A stretch of DNA of 64,000 nucleotides from Gymnogyps californianus (GCF_018139145.2 NC_059471.1:205859494-205923493); one strand, 5' to 3'. Shown: positions 43,001 through 56,419, numbered from the stretch's first letter. Numbers and translations: made by a program. The notes: a model not told the origin generated them from the sequence alone.

Positions 43001-44061
43001 AGAGACCAAGGGAATAATGTGATACACAAACTAAAATTTTCTATTTTGTATGAAACAACTAGAATAAATGTGCTGCTTAAGTGCCAGGATTTGAAATTGA
43101 GATTTTAGGTCTGGGGCCACCTTCTCTAAAGAGCTCTCTTGTTTAATAAAAGGAACTAATGGATAGAGCTTTCTCAACCTTTCAAGTGCTGTCTGCACAG
43201 TGATGGGGAGTGGCTTTCTGCCTCCTCTGCTATATACTTTGTGTAGAGAGCAGAGTGAGAACTGACCACTCTGAACAGGTATCACGATTTTGAATCCAGA
43301 TTCACTTTGCATAAGTCTCATTCACTGTGTTAAGCTAAAAAGCAGAGAAAATAATCCTTCTGATTTACTTATTTTATGTAAGAACTGGCCAGAACAGGTT
43401 CTGCCTATTGCTTCAAACAAAAGTTTCTGTTGCCCTTTGCACAGATGAATAAGAATCTTTTTTTCTTGTTTCATGACTAAAATAAAATCTGAAAAAAATG
43501 AAAGCAAGGATTGTGCTATGAAAATAGAAATTTATATTCTTTTACTTTCAGCTGCACTTTTAAGTACAAAATAAAACACAACATCCCTAAAATTTTATAT
43601 GCAGCATATAAATAACCTGCCTTCTGGTACAACCAGTATAAACATCTGATTTGCAGCAAGGAAGGACTACCCAGAAAAGGATCTTAACTGAGCTAAAATG
43701 ATTATACTTTGCTCTATTCATTGATTAACAAGATCTCTACCTCACTGGATATCCAAAGCTTACATAGAAAATACAACGTTTCTTTAATGAATATGATCTT
43801 TGTACAAGTATCAGCTGGAACGATACCATGAAATCAGACCCTGGAGAAAGAGAATGACTGAATGCCTGAGTCACTGATTTGAGACACTTTGAATATATTT
43901 GGACACATTAGCTGTATTGATGACTGAGAATTCCTGGTATACCCTCAGTTTAACATATCAAGTAATTGTACCCATGCCTTGCCAGGCTAAGCACTGCAGA
44001 GGATGCTAGTATTAGGTTATGACATATTAACAGCAACTTAATATTGAACTTGGGAACTTAC
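37076..44061 (-). other. MAGI2: MAGI2 intron, 6,986 nt, inside WW2
   Basis: This AT-rich intron interrupts the WW2 domain in phase 2, with a GTAAGT donor at 44061 and a CCAG acceptor at 37079-37076. No transposon or exon was recognised. The open frame at 42629-43108 (159 codons, plus strand) has no recognisable domain, and I treat it as chance. Confidence 0.85.
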
Positions 44062-44119
44062 TCAACATAATAAGTGCCATAAATGGGATCATCAATTTTC
44101 TCCCAGCCATATGGAAGCT
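44062..44119 (-). CDS. MAGI2: MAGI2 exon: first half of second WW domain (WW2)
   Basis: This is an internal coding exon of 58 nt read on the minus strand. It follows a pyrimidine-rich acceptor ending in CAG and ends at a consensus GTAAGT donor. It encodes [18 protein letters not shown], the start of the MAGI2 second WW domain. The first signature Trp (in GWEK) and the YY pair of strand 2 are present. The two leading bases complete a Glu codon from the upstream exon, and the last two bases (GA) are completed by C from the exon at 37075 to give Asp. WW domains bind proline-rich PPxY-type ligands; in MAGI proteins they lie between the guanylate-kinase-like region and PDZ2. The identification rests on near-identity to remembered mammalian MAGI2 and on exact joining with the next exon. 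The paralogues MAGI1 and MAGI3 are excluded by the downstream exons. Confidence 0.96.
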
Positions 44120-45861
44120 CTGAAAAACAAAGAGTTATCTCTCTCAGTAAATGCAGTACAGAATGCTAAGATTTCTAATAAACAAAATTGTGTATCTTTG
44201 CTGGGTGTTCAGGGAAGTAACTTGATAGCGAAATTAGATACAGTGACCAAAGCAAATGCCAAATCTTGAACACACCATGGCAGCCACAAGTAGCAGTAAC
44301 TTGAAAATTGGCATGCAAACACAGATCTCAGTCTCTAGAACAACACATTTTAGTTGAACTACTTTATTGTTCCAACAGCTGTGCCAGCCAACAACTGTAG
44401 CACATCTTGTATGACATCACCGCCGGCGGAAGTGAGGGCATTCTGTTTTCCCAGATAGGTACACACAAAAAAAGTACTTTGTTTTTTGAGCTTTTTTCTT
44501 TGCTAGGAATCCTGGAAAAGCTGGTCTAGAAGGAACGAAAAGAGTTTGCCTCCTGCCATGTAAGTACAGTAAGTATACCTAAATCTTCCTGAGAAGTTTG
44601 TACTATTTGTCTTACTGTCGTGGCAATTCCACAGCCTCCAAAGGCATCCTGTTCCAAAGCTTTGTTATATATCAGGGACATCAGAGTACATAGTAGTACA
44701 TGGAAGTACAAACCAAAATAAAATATTATAGCATCTTCTGGCCATAAAACTAATTACATTTTGCAGAAATAGAGATTCCTACAAGCATTCCAGTATTAAC
44801 AATTAAAATGTTAAATACATTAATTTAATGATCTTGAAAATCAATCTGTGTTCATGTACAAGCAAACTGTCACATATATATTCATGTACATCCATACATA
44901 TTTTATTATCACTCACACTGACAGCTTAAAAAATTATTATACTGCCAACAGAACTTCATCTTGTGTTTAAAAGGCACTAGACGGATGTGACAAGTATCTC
45001 AGTTAACATGAACAGAGTAAAAACCTCAGTGCCAGATGTGATGACTTTAATGGAGAAGACTCACAAAAGTGATTGTGCCCACAAAGGTGGGCATTCCCAT
45101 CACGCACAGGTATCGATTTTTGTGCAGTTAAAGACTATGGCACAATATACGGGGAGTGGTAATGATTCTATTAGGAAATTTGATTCTGGAATTCCTTATC
45201 TCAGATTTTTTTCCTTTTTAAGTTCAGTTGCACTTTTAAAGTAACTTTTTGGAGACAATGAGTACCGAACTAGACAGAGCAGAACTGATGTAGCTCATAC
45301 TGAACACAGTCATTAAACTGGCCATAAAGAAGTACTCCTGGATGATTTGAGCTTTTTTTTTTTTTTCCTCCTTCAGTGACAATGTGAATAGACAATTATT
45401 GATGTGCTCTAAAAGGCAAATAGGAAAGTAAAGCCTGACTGGCAATAAGGAGATTAAAGAGTTAAAAAACAATGTTAAGAAATTACTTAATCTCTGCTTT
45501 TTACTTGTCCTTTAAATGCATCTGTAATAGCTGATCCTTTCTTGAGTGAACCTGCTTAGACTGCTGTGGTCTTCATGTCACATTGCCCTCAGAGGATGTT
45601 CCTGCTCAACCTATTCCAGTACTGCAATGAAGGATACAACCCTCTGCCAGAGACGGGCGGATGTGGAACTCCACGTTAATTTTCTTGTAATGAAAAGCTC
45701 AAGGACTTCCTTAATGATGATACTCAGCTTTTCCTATTATTCTTAGAATACTGTTAGCTTCGAAATCTTCACAAGTCCGCACTCTGAACTGCTTTTGTCA
45801 GGGCTATTTTGTTATTGTCACTTCATAGGAATAAATGCAGCATAAGGTATTTAAGCAGGTC

Positions 45862-46532
45862 ACAGAATCACAGAACAGTTGAGGTTGGAAGGGACCTTTG
45901 GAGATTGTCTAGCCCAACCCTTCTGCTCAAAGCAGGGTCGCCTAGACCGGGTTGCTCAGGACTATCTCCAGTTGGCTTTTGAATATCTCCAAGGATGGAG
46001 ACTCCACAACCTCTCTGGGCAACTTCTTCAAGTGTTTGATCACTCAGAGTGAAGAAGTTTTTCAGAATTTCCTGTATTTCAGTTTGTACCCTTTACCTCC
46101 TGTCCTGTCACTGGAGAACACTGAAAAGAGCCTGGTTCCATCTTCCTTGCACCTCCCTTCAGGCATTTATTTAGATTGATAAAATCCCCCTTGAGCCTTC
46201 TCTTCTCCAGGCCAAACAGTCCCAACTCTCTCAGCCTTTCCTTATAGGGGAGATGCTCCAGTCCCTTAATCATCTTAGTGGCCCTCCACTGGTCTCTCTC
46301 CTGTATGTCCACATCTCTCTTGTACTGGGGAGCCCAGAACTGGATCCAGAACTCCAGCTGTGTCTCACCAGTGCTGAGTAGAAGGGAAGGATCATCTCCC
46401 TTGATCTGTTGGCAATGCTTTGCCAACTGCAGCCCAGGATGCTGTTGGCCTTCTTTGTTGCAAGGGCATGTCACTGGCTCATCGTCAAGTCACCAAGCAT
46501 TGGAAAGTACTTTCCAGACCTGCTCAGAACTT
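45862..46532 (-). mobile_element. CR1 LINE 3' fragment (about 670 bp)
   Basis: The plus strand begins ACAGAATCACAGAACAGTTG followed by GGTTGGAAGGGACC, the complement of the CR1 3' tail. It continues through antisense ORF2 sequence (CTCCAAGGATGGAGACTCCA, TCTCAGCCTTTCC, CTTGTACTGGGGAGCCCAG). The fragment extends well further 5' than the one at 8939. The minus-strand remnant of 131 codons contains [18 protein letters not shown], a CR1-type reverse-transcriptase tail. It is 5'-truncated near 46532 and was not intact at insertion. Confidence 0.93.
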
Positions 46533-46914
46533 CAGTAAAATCTGTAGGTGATTGACCCTACAATGGTTCCCACAAAGTCCTGTATATCCTGAGATAAGAC
46601 TATGGAATGTAATCCATAAATATTCAAAAAGAAAGCAGCTGATGTACAAATCCTGTACTGCCCCTACAGTAAGTTTCATTCCAAATGCATGCATGATAAA
46701 TAAGGCAATAATTTGCTACGAAAAAATGATGCTTTTACCTAACCCTATGACACAGAATGGATATAAAGTATTAGTTTAAATACTATAGGTACATTTTATT
46801 TTCATGTAATCTTGCAAGGTTTTCTTCCCCTAATTAACTTAATGTTGCTTTCATATCTGGCCATCTAAAATTACATTCCCTTAGAGAAAAGTGATGCAGG
46901 TACCGGTAAAATCT

Positions 46915-46962
46915 GTACACAAAAATACACACGAACACACACGCATACACATACACATGTAC
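46915..46962. repeat. Imperfect CA-rich microsatellite
   Basis: Interrupted CA/CATA units run for about 45 bp (ACACACGAACACACACGCAT and similar), with substitutions breaking the array. Confidence 0.85.
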
Positions 46963-48539
46963 AAAGATGTGTGCATAGGTCCCTTTCCCAAAGTGTATTA
47001 GTAGATGGAGTTTTTTCCAACTATGAAATTAAAAAAAGAAAGTAGATGTTTTGCCCAAATTTAAAAGTAGGTATTTTTATGCAAATATATACACTTTAAA
47101 GTAAATAGATGCAGAGGACATATTTTATTTTATATATTTATCAAAATCTGAAATAATTTGAGGATTTAGGCCAATCTATTGGCCTATTTTTTCCTAAAGT
47201 AATGATACATAACTGTATTTATGAACTGGTACAGCTATTGAGAAGGCAAATGGCAAATCCCATTTTCCAGTGTAAACGTCTGTAAAGATTTAATGAATTG
47301 AACATATTATGGAGAACCCACTTCTAAATGCGTGGATTGAACCACTGATTATCTAACATCATAAAATAGTCATGGGTTCAGAAGAAAGGAAATAAAAAAT
47401 TACCTTCATGTACCATAACAGATATAAACTCCATGTAAGGTTATGCTCTAATTTCATTTTTCCATTTGAGATGCAGCCTGTAAGCTATGTTTAATTAAAC
47501 TTCTGTGTTGACCAGTAAAATGGAATTGCTAGAGCACAAACCCCAAGCCCCCCGCCCACCAAGTATGGCAGATAAGGTTAGTGGAGTGTAGTTTACTACA
47601 AAGCTTCTGTTAGAAGAATCTTCTGCTACATTTGCTTTCAGGAGCACTGTGATTATTTTTCATTACATTAAATAGTAGCATCTATTCCATTTTTCACTAT
47701 TGAAATGAAAGATTACAGGACAGAATTACTTTAGTGCTTCATAAAACAGGAAGCTAAGCATTTGCCAAATTACTGGTGAGGGCATTACAGTTTCTCTTTT
47801 TCATTTCACTGTGCCCAGGGATGATCATTAGGGATGAGAGTGAACAGCAAACATTTATAAAAGCGAATTGTTAAACACTTATGAAGGAGATTACTGTTGG
47901 CCACCACGATTTGAATTGGGAAGGGAGCTATAAGCTATAGCATTCTCTGATATTTATTTGGTAGCGCCAGCATGTTAGTTCATGTATAATTTCTGCAACC
48001 AATGGTTTCATGGGTACTATGCTATATATGAAGTCTTCATTTTCATGAGCTCAACACTTCTATCACACATGTCTTTCAATTCTATTGACTCCAGGAGGCT
48101 TTCTCTGTATAGAAGTAAAAAAAAAAAAATTCTACCCTTTATTTTCAGTCATCTTCAATATCTAACATTGCATTCCCATAGATCTCCTCCTATCATCCAG
48201 TGGAGGGCCTGTTCAGGAACATTTGTAAAATCACCATTTAAAAATCAGTAATAGTTTGTGCAGCATTTGGCAATGCTGATACCATGAGTGGATGGAAAGG
48301 TGCTGGATAATCTGTATAGTATGTTTATATGCTCCAGTTTTCACATTTCATGCTTTTTTCCTTACCAGAGAAGCAGCATCTAGCTAATACTGCAGCAGTC
48401 ATCCAAAAAAAAGATCAAAAAGGTACAGCTGATACTAAGACACTTTGCTCAGTATGCATCTGGGTAAGCTTTTAAATGCAGAAGGAGCTGCATTTCTAAA
48501 AGTTAAATGCCCAATGGTAACAAAAGCCCTGGTATTTTC

Positions 48540-48599
48540 AAAGAAAAAAAGAAAGAAGGAAAGAAAGAAGGAAAGAAAGAAGGAAAAAAAGAAAGAAAA
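48540..48599. repeat. Purine GAAA/GAAG microsatellite
   Basis: About 60 bp of all-purine sequence on the plus strand, built from GAAA and GAAGGAAA units. On the transcribed (minus) sense it is a TTTC/CTTT tract. Confidence 0.92.
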
Positions 48600-49893
48600 C
48601 ACTAATATGAATTCAAGCAGGTCACTTTAATTATCAATGGTAGTGCCTTCTCATCACAGCCTGCTTATGCTAATGGTCCAGATGCTCTTATTCTGCCTTC
48701 TGAAAGCTGTTGTGTTTCAGAATGATTTTTGATGGTGCCACTTAACCTTCTCCAGGGATGGAGGAAGGAGTACATTTTGGATCTCAATGTGCCAAGATGA
48801 AAAAGTATATTACCAAACCTAAAGATTAATTTTTCTGAAGTTTATGGAGTACTAACTGTGTTAAAGAGAGTCATAAAAATGTCTCAAGGTTTCAGAACAA
48901 CAGCCAGCATTGTGTCACTACCCTACTGACAGGCTGGAAAGAAAGACGAGAGCATATTTCTTGAATCGGCTGCAATCAAAATATTTGTATAGTACAAAAG
49001 AATATAGTATGAGAGAGAAAAAGAAAATATAATGCCTGCTGTTATTGAAAACGCTGTCAATAAGGATGTGGAAGCTGTGCAAGTCAGCATGAGTTCGATT
49101 CACTTGCCTCGTTAACACCCAGGCACAGGTCAGGAATCCTTTTCTAACCTATATATGAGACTTTTCAGAAAAATATTGTATCTTTCCACTCAACAGCTTG
49201 TGTTTGTCTCATCTCTGGCTTTCTCTCTTCTCTTTTCTTTCTCCTTGTTTCAAATTCAGTTTTGCCTTTTCAAGCCAGTTACCTACTACAGAGGGTATCA
49301 AAAGAGCTGGGTTAAAAGTTACAAAATACCATGCAGCTCCACAGTCCAATGCAGTTGCACACTCTTCCAGTTTCTTTAAGAGATATAGTCTTTGCAAATA
49401 TTTATCTGTAAGTCTAAACCAGTGTTCCTCACTGCATAGCTTACACAAAAAACATTGCCTGCAATACCCTAAGGCACAACACACAGATTACCAGGGAGCG
49501 GACGCTCATGGCATGCTGTGCTGCTCCTTCAGGAGCAGAGGGCTGGAGATGTCCAGTTTGAATGCTTTCGTTAGTGAATGTCCACATTGCCCAGCTGATA
49601 CATGAAACAGATATAGTAGTTGTGCTGCTGCTCCTGAAACCTTCTGTTACAGGTTGCCATAAGGAAAGAAAGGATAACATTGCTCACTGAAAATCAGTAT
49701 TTAACCTACTATCCATGTGCCTGTGTCAATTCTGCTAGGTCACCTATCTGCATACCATCTGGGAGCTCCAAAAAACAACAAAAAAATCAACAGGTATATA
49801 CTATGGTAAAATCCTTTATACTAGCTCAACAGGTTCCTCCTCTTAGCCATGATTCAAATGTCACTACCTGAGCTGGAAAATGCATTTACTAAC

Positions 49894-50474
49894 TGTCCTG
49901 GTTTCGGTTGGGACAGAGTTAACTTTCTTTTTAGTAGCTGGTACAGTGCTGTGTTTTGGATTTAGTGTGAGAATGATGTTGATAACACACTGATGTTTTA
50001 GTTGTTGCTGAGTAGCACTTATCTTAAGTTGAGGACTTTTCAGTTCCCCATGCTCTGCCAGCAAGCAGGTGTGCAAGGAGCTGGGAGGGAGCACAGCCGG
50101 GGCAGCTGACCCGAACTAGCCAAAGGGGTATTCCATACCATGGAGTGTCATGCCCAGTGTATAAACAGGGGTGGGTTGGTGGGGAGGGGTGGATCGCTGC
50201 TCAGGCATCGGTCAGTGGGTGGTGAGCAATTGCATTGTGCATCACTTGTCTTTTCTTGGGTGTTATTTCTTTTTTTTGTTGTATTCTTTTTCATTACAAT
50301 TATTATTATTCTTAGTTAGTAGTGTATTTTATTTTTACTTTAGTTATTAAACTGTTCTTATCTCAACCCACAAGTTTTACTTTTTTTTCCTTTCCTCCTC
50401 CCCACCCCACTGGGAGGGGGGAGGGGGAAGAGGCTGCGTGGTGCTGAGCTGCTGACTGGGGTTAAACCACGACA
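49894..50474 (+). mobile_element. Solo LTR of an avian endogenous retrovirus
   Basis: This is a 581-bp element starting TGTCCTGG and ending CCACGACA, so it has the TG...CA ends of an LTR. It is flanked by a perfect 5-bp target-site duplication, CTAAC (49889-49893 and 50475-50479). Internal promoter landmarks are visible: a TATA box at 50160-50165 and an ATTAAA polyadenylation signal at 50346-50351, followed by a T-rich and then G-rich 3' part. No internal retroviral genes flank it, so it is most likely the product of recombination between the two LTRs of a provirus. A 5-bp duplication fits ERVL or some ERV1-type elements; I cannot assign the class firmly. Confidence 0.93.
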
Positions 50475-52795
50475 CTAACATGGACTTCTCCATGCTAGTG
50501 TACAAATCAAAAGCTGCAGGAGAAAATAAATTAGATAAAAAAATCGGAAGTTGAATTGTTCACTGTCTCAGTGAAAATAACAACAAAGGCAGGATGGACA
50601 ACCCCACCTCCACAGCAAAAACAAATTCGCTCTTCCTATCACGGAAGACGTGGAAAACTTAGGGAATGTACCAGCTCCAAGCCAAGCCACGTAAGCTCAG
50701 TTTTAATTAAACTCATGTTCTCCAACTGCCATTCTCATACCGGCAAATTTCACAAAGTCATGACCGTTTATGTTCTGTCTGTAATCACAAACCATTCACG
50801 AATAAAATGACATTATGCATAATTTCTTCTTGCACAATGTCTAAGTAACATTCACATCTGATAAATGCATCTTCTTCCTTCCATGCAGCTTATTGTGACA
50901 TGCTACATCCTTAATTGTGCAGAAAGTGGATTACTAAATATTACTATCAATTCAATAGTATTTTCTCCCAGCACTGTTACCAAGTGAAATATTGCCAACA
51001 GTAGGGATATTTTTAACCTTAAGTGTACTTGATCCCTCTGACATGCAGAACTGTGTAACATCTAATCAAGATTTGCATTAATACAGTGAAAAAGTACCAA
51101 CTGAATTACTAAGTTTTAACTATTAAAAAAGAGTTCATAAAGGGCTTGTAAGCTATTAATTCAAATAAAAATGAAAAAAATGCAATTAAAAAGAAATTAG
51201 GGGAAAAAATACCTTTTATGTTTAGTTATGCAAGTTTAGTTAGGTTATTGTAGGCAGTACCTGAGACGGTTTCCTTAATAAAGCCTAATAAAGAACTCAA
51301 TTCTCAAGAGTTTAATGGGTGATAGCTGAAGCTGGCCAGAGTACTATCCATGGACCTTTTCAAGAAAAAGCTTGAAGTTTATGTTAAAAGATTCCAAACT
51401 ACAAAATGCTGCTTTCTATGTATTTAGAAATAATAGATTTAAGGAAAGCAGAAATACTCACTGAAAAATATTTATTATTAAAACTTTAAATTTTTTTCAT
51501 CAAATCATGTTATCCTTTTCTCTTGTTCTCTGTCCTTACTCCTGTGTTATTTGTGCTGGGTACTTGGTTTGTATTACAGAACTTTTGAGGAGAGAGAAGC
51601 TTAAATCAGCTCCTTGTTGATCTCACAATTCCCACTAAAGTGATTAGTGTTTTACTGGGGAAATAGAGACCACTAGGAAATGCTGAAAAATCTCATTTTT
51701 TAGCTACAAGTTCTTGCCCAGGAGACTGGATATAAATGCATCCAGGCTTCCATGGAATAATTAAACAGCTATGTGCCTTAGCTTCCACGAATAGTTTGGG
51801 ATAATTTCTGAATTCTGTGTTAATTACATGTTATCTCATTTTTAATATAACAAAGGGTACATCTAAACAAAGTCGCTGAAACTCATCCTCACAGCTCCTA
51901 GCTTTAAACTAGCTAACGTGGGCACTTCTAGGAGTAAAGTCACTTCAGGATGAATCTCGGTGCAGAATGCAAACCTGCTGGAGAAGCTCAGCACGTGCCC
52001 CAGCCGTTACTCACACGCGTGCTGAGGAGCTGTGATGGCACTGCTGGCTGGTTCAAAGTTCAGACATGCACATAAAAGGGACTGTCACCGGCACACTCGT
52101 TTTACCAGCAGAAAAGGAGCCCCGAGTACATCAACTGCACGCTGCATTATCAATTTGTATTCCTGATGTTCAGCAGATTTTCTGTACGCCGCGTACATCT
52201 CCAATGTGGAAGATTCTGCCTTTGAAACTGATTTTATTAACACAGCTTTTTTACGCTATATTCTTCAGACTTTGAAGAAAACAGACTGAAAAGAAACATT
52301 CTTTTTGATCTTCTGGATGTTCAAATCTTTCAGTGCTTGTACCTCATTACTGACTGTATCAATTCAGCCTTGTTACAAACCAGTGTTTTCTACCTAATAA
52401 CTGCCTGATCTCATGAAGTTAGGCTTTTCTTCTTCTATTTGCTTTTCAGTCTCTTAATTTATTTATATTATTTCCTTTGCTGTTAAATGTTTAACAACAT
52501 ACCCTGTGAATTTATGGAGTTATTGAATTTACTGGTTTTATATAACCTAAAACCTTCAGTTTGGCTACTGACCTAAAAAGACCCATAAAAGTATGTAGCT
52601 ACTAGTAGTGCAGGATAGACCTTATGGGAGGCAGCTAGGTATTCTGTTACTAGTATCTCAAATTCATATATAAGCTTCAACATATTTTAGCTAGCTGTTC
52701 ACCTCCTAACCTCTGGTATAACAGAGAAAAAAACCCAAATGACACATTTTAATGCTATTTTCAGTGCCAAACTTTACCAAAGGGGAAACAGGCTT

Positions 52796-54062
52796 ACCCT
52801 CAGCCTTTCCTCACAGGGCAAGTGCCCCTGCCACTGACCATCTTGGTAGCCCTCTGCTGAACTTGCTGCCATGTATCAATCCAGTTTATAATGTATTGGG
52901 GGTCCCAAAACTGGATGCAGTAGTACAGATGCAGTCTAACAAGTCAGTTCCCAACCTGTGCAAGATTTTCTTCCTGCCCAGGTGCAGGACTTTGCATTTG
53001 TCCTTGTTGAATTTCGCAAGGTTTCTGCTGACCCATTCCTCCAGCCTGGCTAGATCCCTCAATGGCAGCCCTGCTCTTGACCATGTTGACTGGTCCCCCT
53101 GGGATCACCTGCAAAGTTGACTTTGTTGCCTCCTTCAGACTGTACATAAAGATGTCAAACAGGACAGACTCCGCTATAAACCCCTGCAGTACTCCTCTTG
53201 CTTAGGCATTCAGGTATAGTATGGCCCATTAACCACTACCCTCTGAGCATCCCCACCCAACCAGTTATTTACCTGTACAGTTCTCCATCCATCCAGATTT
53301 TTAATGCCGTAAATGCGATACACAAATATTGTGGGACACAGTGCAAAAAATCTTGCGAAAGTCAACGTAAACGACATCCACTGCTTTTGCTTCATCCACA
53401 AATCCAGTTATTTTAGCATAGCAATCAAGTTGGTCAGGCATGATTTGCACTGGGTAAATCCACACTGGCTGCTCCCAGTCACGCCCCTCTCCTTCAAGTG
53501 TCCAGAAATGTGTTCTCAGACGACGTGCTTCATGATTTTGTCAGGGACATTGTCAGGGCCTGACACCTGCAGTGTCCTGAGCTCCTCTGCCACAGCATCT
53601 TAAAGTTCACTATTTCATGGACACTATAGTCAAAGCTGCCATTGATTATCACATCTCCCACTAGTTCTTGCTGTTAGTTCATAGCAGGTCCAGTTGTGCG
53701 TCACCCCTCATTGGCTCATCTGGTACCTGTATCAAGAAGTTACCCCCCAAAACTGCCAGAAACCTTGTTGCCTGCTTGTCTTCTGCCTTGCTGCCCATCT
53801 AGCACATGTCAGGGAGGTTAAAGTCCCCAATGAAAGCCCCAATCTGTGATCAGAGACTTCCTTGAGTTGTTTAAAGAAGACTTCCTCACCCTGATCACGA
53901 CAACCCACCACGGTCTCCCTTACTGGCCTCTCCTCTGATCCTGACCCACAGACTCTCCACCAGCCAGCTGTCCATCCCATAGGAGAGCTAGGTACATCCA
54001 AGCTGTTCCTCTGCACAGAGGACAACCCCCTTTCCTCATCTTCCCTAACTGTCTTTCCTGGT
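52796..54062 (-). mobile_element. CR1-family LINE fragment (about 1.27 kb) without its 3' end
   Basis: The plus strand is antisense to a long CR1-family consensus, with runs such as CTCAGCCTTTCCTCACAGGG, CCAGGTGCAGGACTTTGCAT, GTCAGGCATGATTTGCAC and GTTAAAGTCCCCAATGAAAG in consensus order. The match starts in the segment that lies inside the element at 45862-46532 and runs further 5'. The usual CR1 tail (GGTTGGAAGGGACC and ATTCTATGATT) is missing on the 52796 side. Small gaps against the remembered consensus and many substitutions mark it as an old copy. The open frames inside it are fragments. Confidence 0.85.
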
Positions 54063-56419
54063 CAAACAGGTTATTTTACCTTGTTTCTGACTGATTTTTA
54101 AAATAACAACACTAAACTTTACTTAAAATTTCAATCAACATTAGAAAACATTTGTTTCATGACTTAATTTGTCTCACTGAGCCTTGAGAGTCTCAAATCA
54201 ATGTTTCAAAATAAAGCACACAGCATAACGCTTTCTGGTTTTTTGTTTTTCTGCCTTGTTATTACACCAAATGGCAATTACTTGATTTTGTGTGACAGGA
54301 CACTGAGGCAAATGGATAGATGTACTATAAAAAGAGATGGGAAAATGTAGCATCTATAGCGATAATGGAAAAAAAAAAAACAGCCAAGAACTACTTTGTA
54401 TGCTTACAATGAATTTATTATCTGTGGGTGGTCCACAAATGAAAAGCTATCCTGCCCAGACTGTAAAATTGCATAGGTGCATTACTTATTTGTGATGAAC
54501 TGCATCTGCCTCAGAAGCATCAGATACTGGCCTTGGATGGAAATCTCAGAGCAGATTAAATAAACTAGTGCTCTGATCAAGTACAAGACATCTTACATTT
54601 CTATATTTTATTTCCAAGTGGCCAATGAAGTTATATGCAATCAGATAGAAGAATCCTCCTCAAGGTACTTCCTACCTACATGATCTGTTTCCATGACTAC
54701 CATGCTTTTTAATAATATGTTTTCACAGTTCTGAACAGTAGCTGGATATATGTAATGCAGATACATTAGTTGTTTAAATAGTATTTGATGAAATAGATAA
54801 ATCAATACAATTGATGAGGGAGATTACATTGCACTGTGGAAAATTCAGGTTAACACTGCAGCTGCTGGGGCAGCAATTCTTGATTTATACTAGTGAAATA
54901 AGATTAGAATCCCGTCTTGTCTCCTCAGTGGCTTCATTGCCTTGTCGAGGGTGAGAACTTTAAAAGTCCCATCTTTTGTTACTTTTGTTTTGTTGCACAA
55001 TAGATAAAAAGCTGCTTTAGTTGCATGTAACTGCTTTCTGAAACTTCTTGTCATAACTTATTCATCATTATGCATTAGTTATATTTATGAGGACACCCAA
55101 ATTGAGTCACTCCATACTTTAAACATTATGTTAAAAAATCCCTTGGCATTTGAATGACAAGGAAATATGTATGAATTCAGAAGCTTATTTTTCTTTATTT
55201 GAATTGTAATGCCATCTGCCAAAACTATCTCTCAGTATGGTTCTGTGACAGCATCAGAAAGGAACTTTGCATGAGAAACAGGTGTGTGGTCCTTTGTTAA
55301 TCTACCAGACACATTTTGTTTGCATTCATAAGGGCACTTTGCAAATGTAGTGTCCAATTAATACACCAATTTGTGACTATGACAAGATAATCAGGTTTCT
55401 ATGTCACTTTTCCTTCAAGAGTTTTAACTGTGTGGGATAATAATAAGACAATTAAGATTTACCCATGTTTTCTTCATGTTTTAATGTTCAGTAATGTTGG
55501 CATGTACTAACATGTTGTAGGAAGAAAGAAAAAAAAGGAAGGCAAAGTAGTACTTTCATGTTCATAGTCATTATTTTTTATTTTTATGCGCTGCAATGTC
55601 ATGAAAAGTGACAATACACATATTTTCCACTCCCTTTCCCCCTCCTCTTTTCCTTCTCAGTGTAAAACCTTCATAAGGGTGAATAGAGTAGTAACACAAA
55701 CACTAGAGAGGGGACTAAGAGGGTACTGTGTTAGAAGCATAGGATGGAGATGGAGATGGGACAGAGAGATGGAAAAAAACCAAAGAGCACGCTGTGGTTC
55801 TTCACGTGTCTTGTTTGTTATTAAGCATCTCCAAAACCCTTCAGGTTCTTTTCCCAAAGAAAAGAGCCCCTTACTTCTCCCAAGAAACCCAAATCTCCTT
55901 CAAAGACAAGCTGCAGTCTATTCCTAGTTCTCTCCAAACCTAGCAGTTTTTTACCAAAATAATTTGTTCCTCCCCCTGCCTCCTTCTTGAGATTCCTTCC
56001 TTACAGCCCCACCAACGACCCAGCCCCCCTAAATTCTGCTGGGCAGGAGCACCTCCGCTGCCATATGTAAGCCTGAGTCTTTTCCATTCCCAGAACTTCT
56101 GAGGAGAATAAGATTATAAAGACAACCAAAAGACTGCTGTGGCTACCTCAGAAAAAGCATATCTACAACAGTTAATGGAAGAAGAGAGTGTCTGCTCACT
56201 TTTTTTCATTCATGTGCAGCAACAGCCTATTTGCACAAGTGAAGGGACTTTCAGGTTACTCAGTCGTGTGGCTGCCTTTATCATAAGCATTAACCCAGAG
56301 AAATGAGGTATCTGACTTTCACGATACTGCTGTACATAATTTTGGAATCAGCAACTGATCTACTTGAGTTATTCCAAGGGAAAGTAACCTTTTCCTCAGT
56401 GTATGCCCTTGCACAGGCA

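Noticed and set aside
42629..43108. Plus-strand open frame of 159 codons
   Set aside because: It is the longest frame outside the MAGI2 exons, but it has no recognisable domain, lies in the MAGI2 intron antisense to the gene, and has no convincing splice or promoter context.
44526..44711. Minus-strand 61-codon frame close to the WW2 exon
   Set aside because: It does not encode WW1 or any MAGI2 sequence and has no flanking splice sites in a matching phase.
46079..46474. Minus-strand frame of 131 codons
   Set aside because: It is entirely inside a CR1 fragment and represents the decayed end of LINE ORF2, not a host gene.
49085..49110. AGTTCGATTC stretch resembling a tRNA T-loop
   Set aside because: No acceptor, D or anticodon stem could be built around it.
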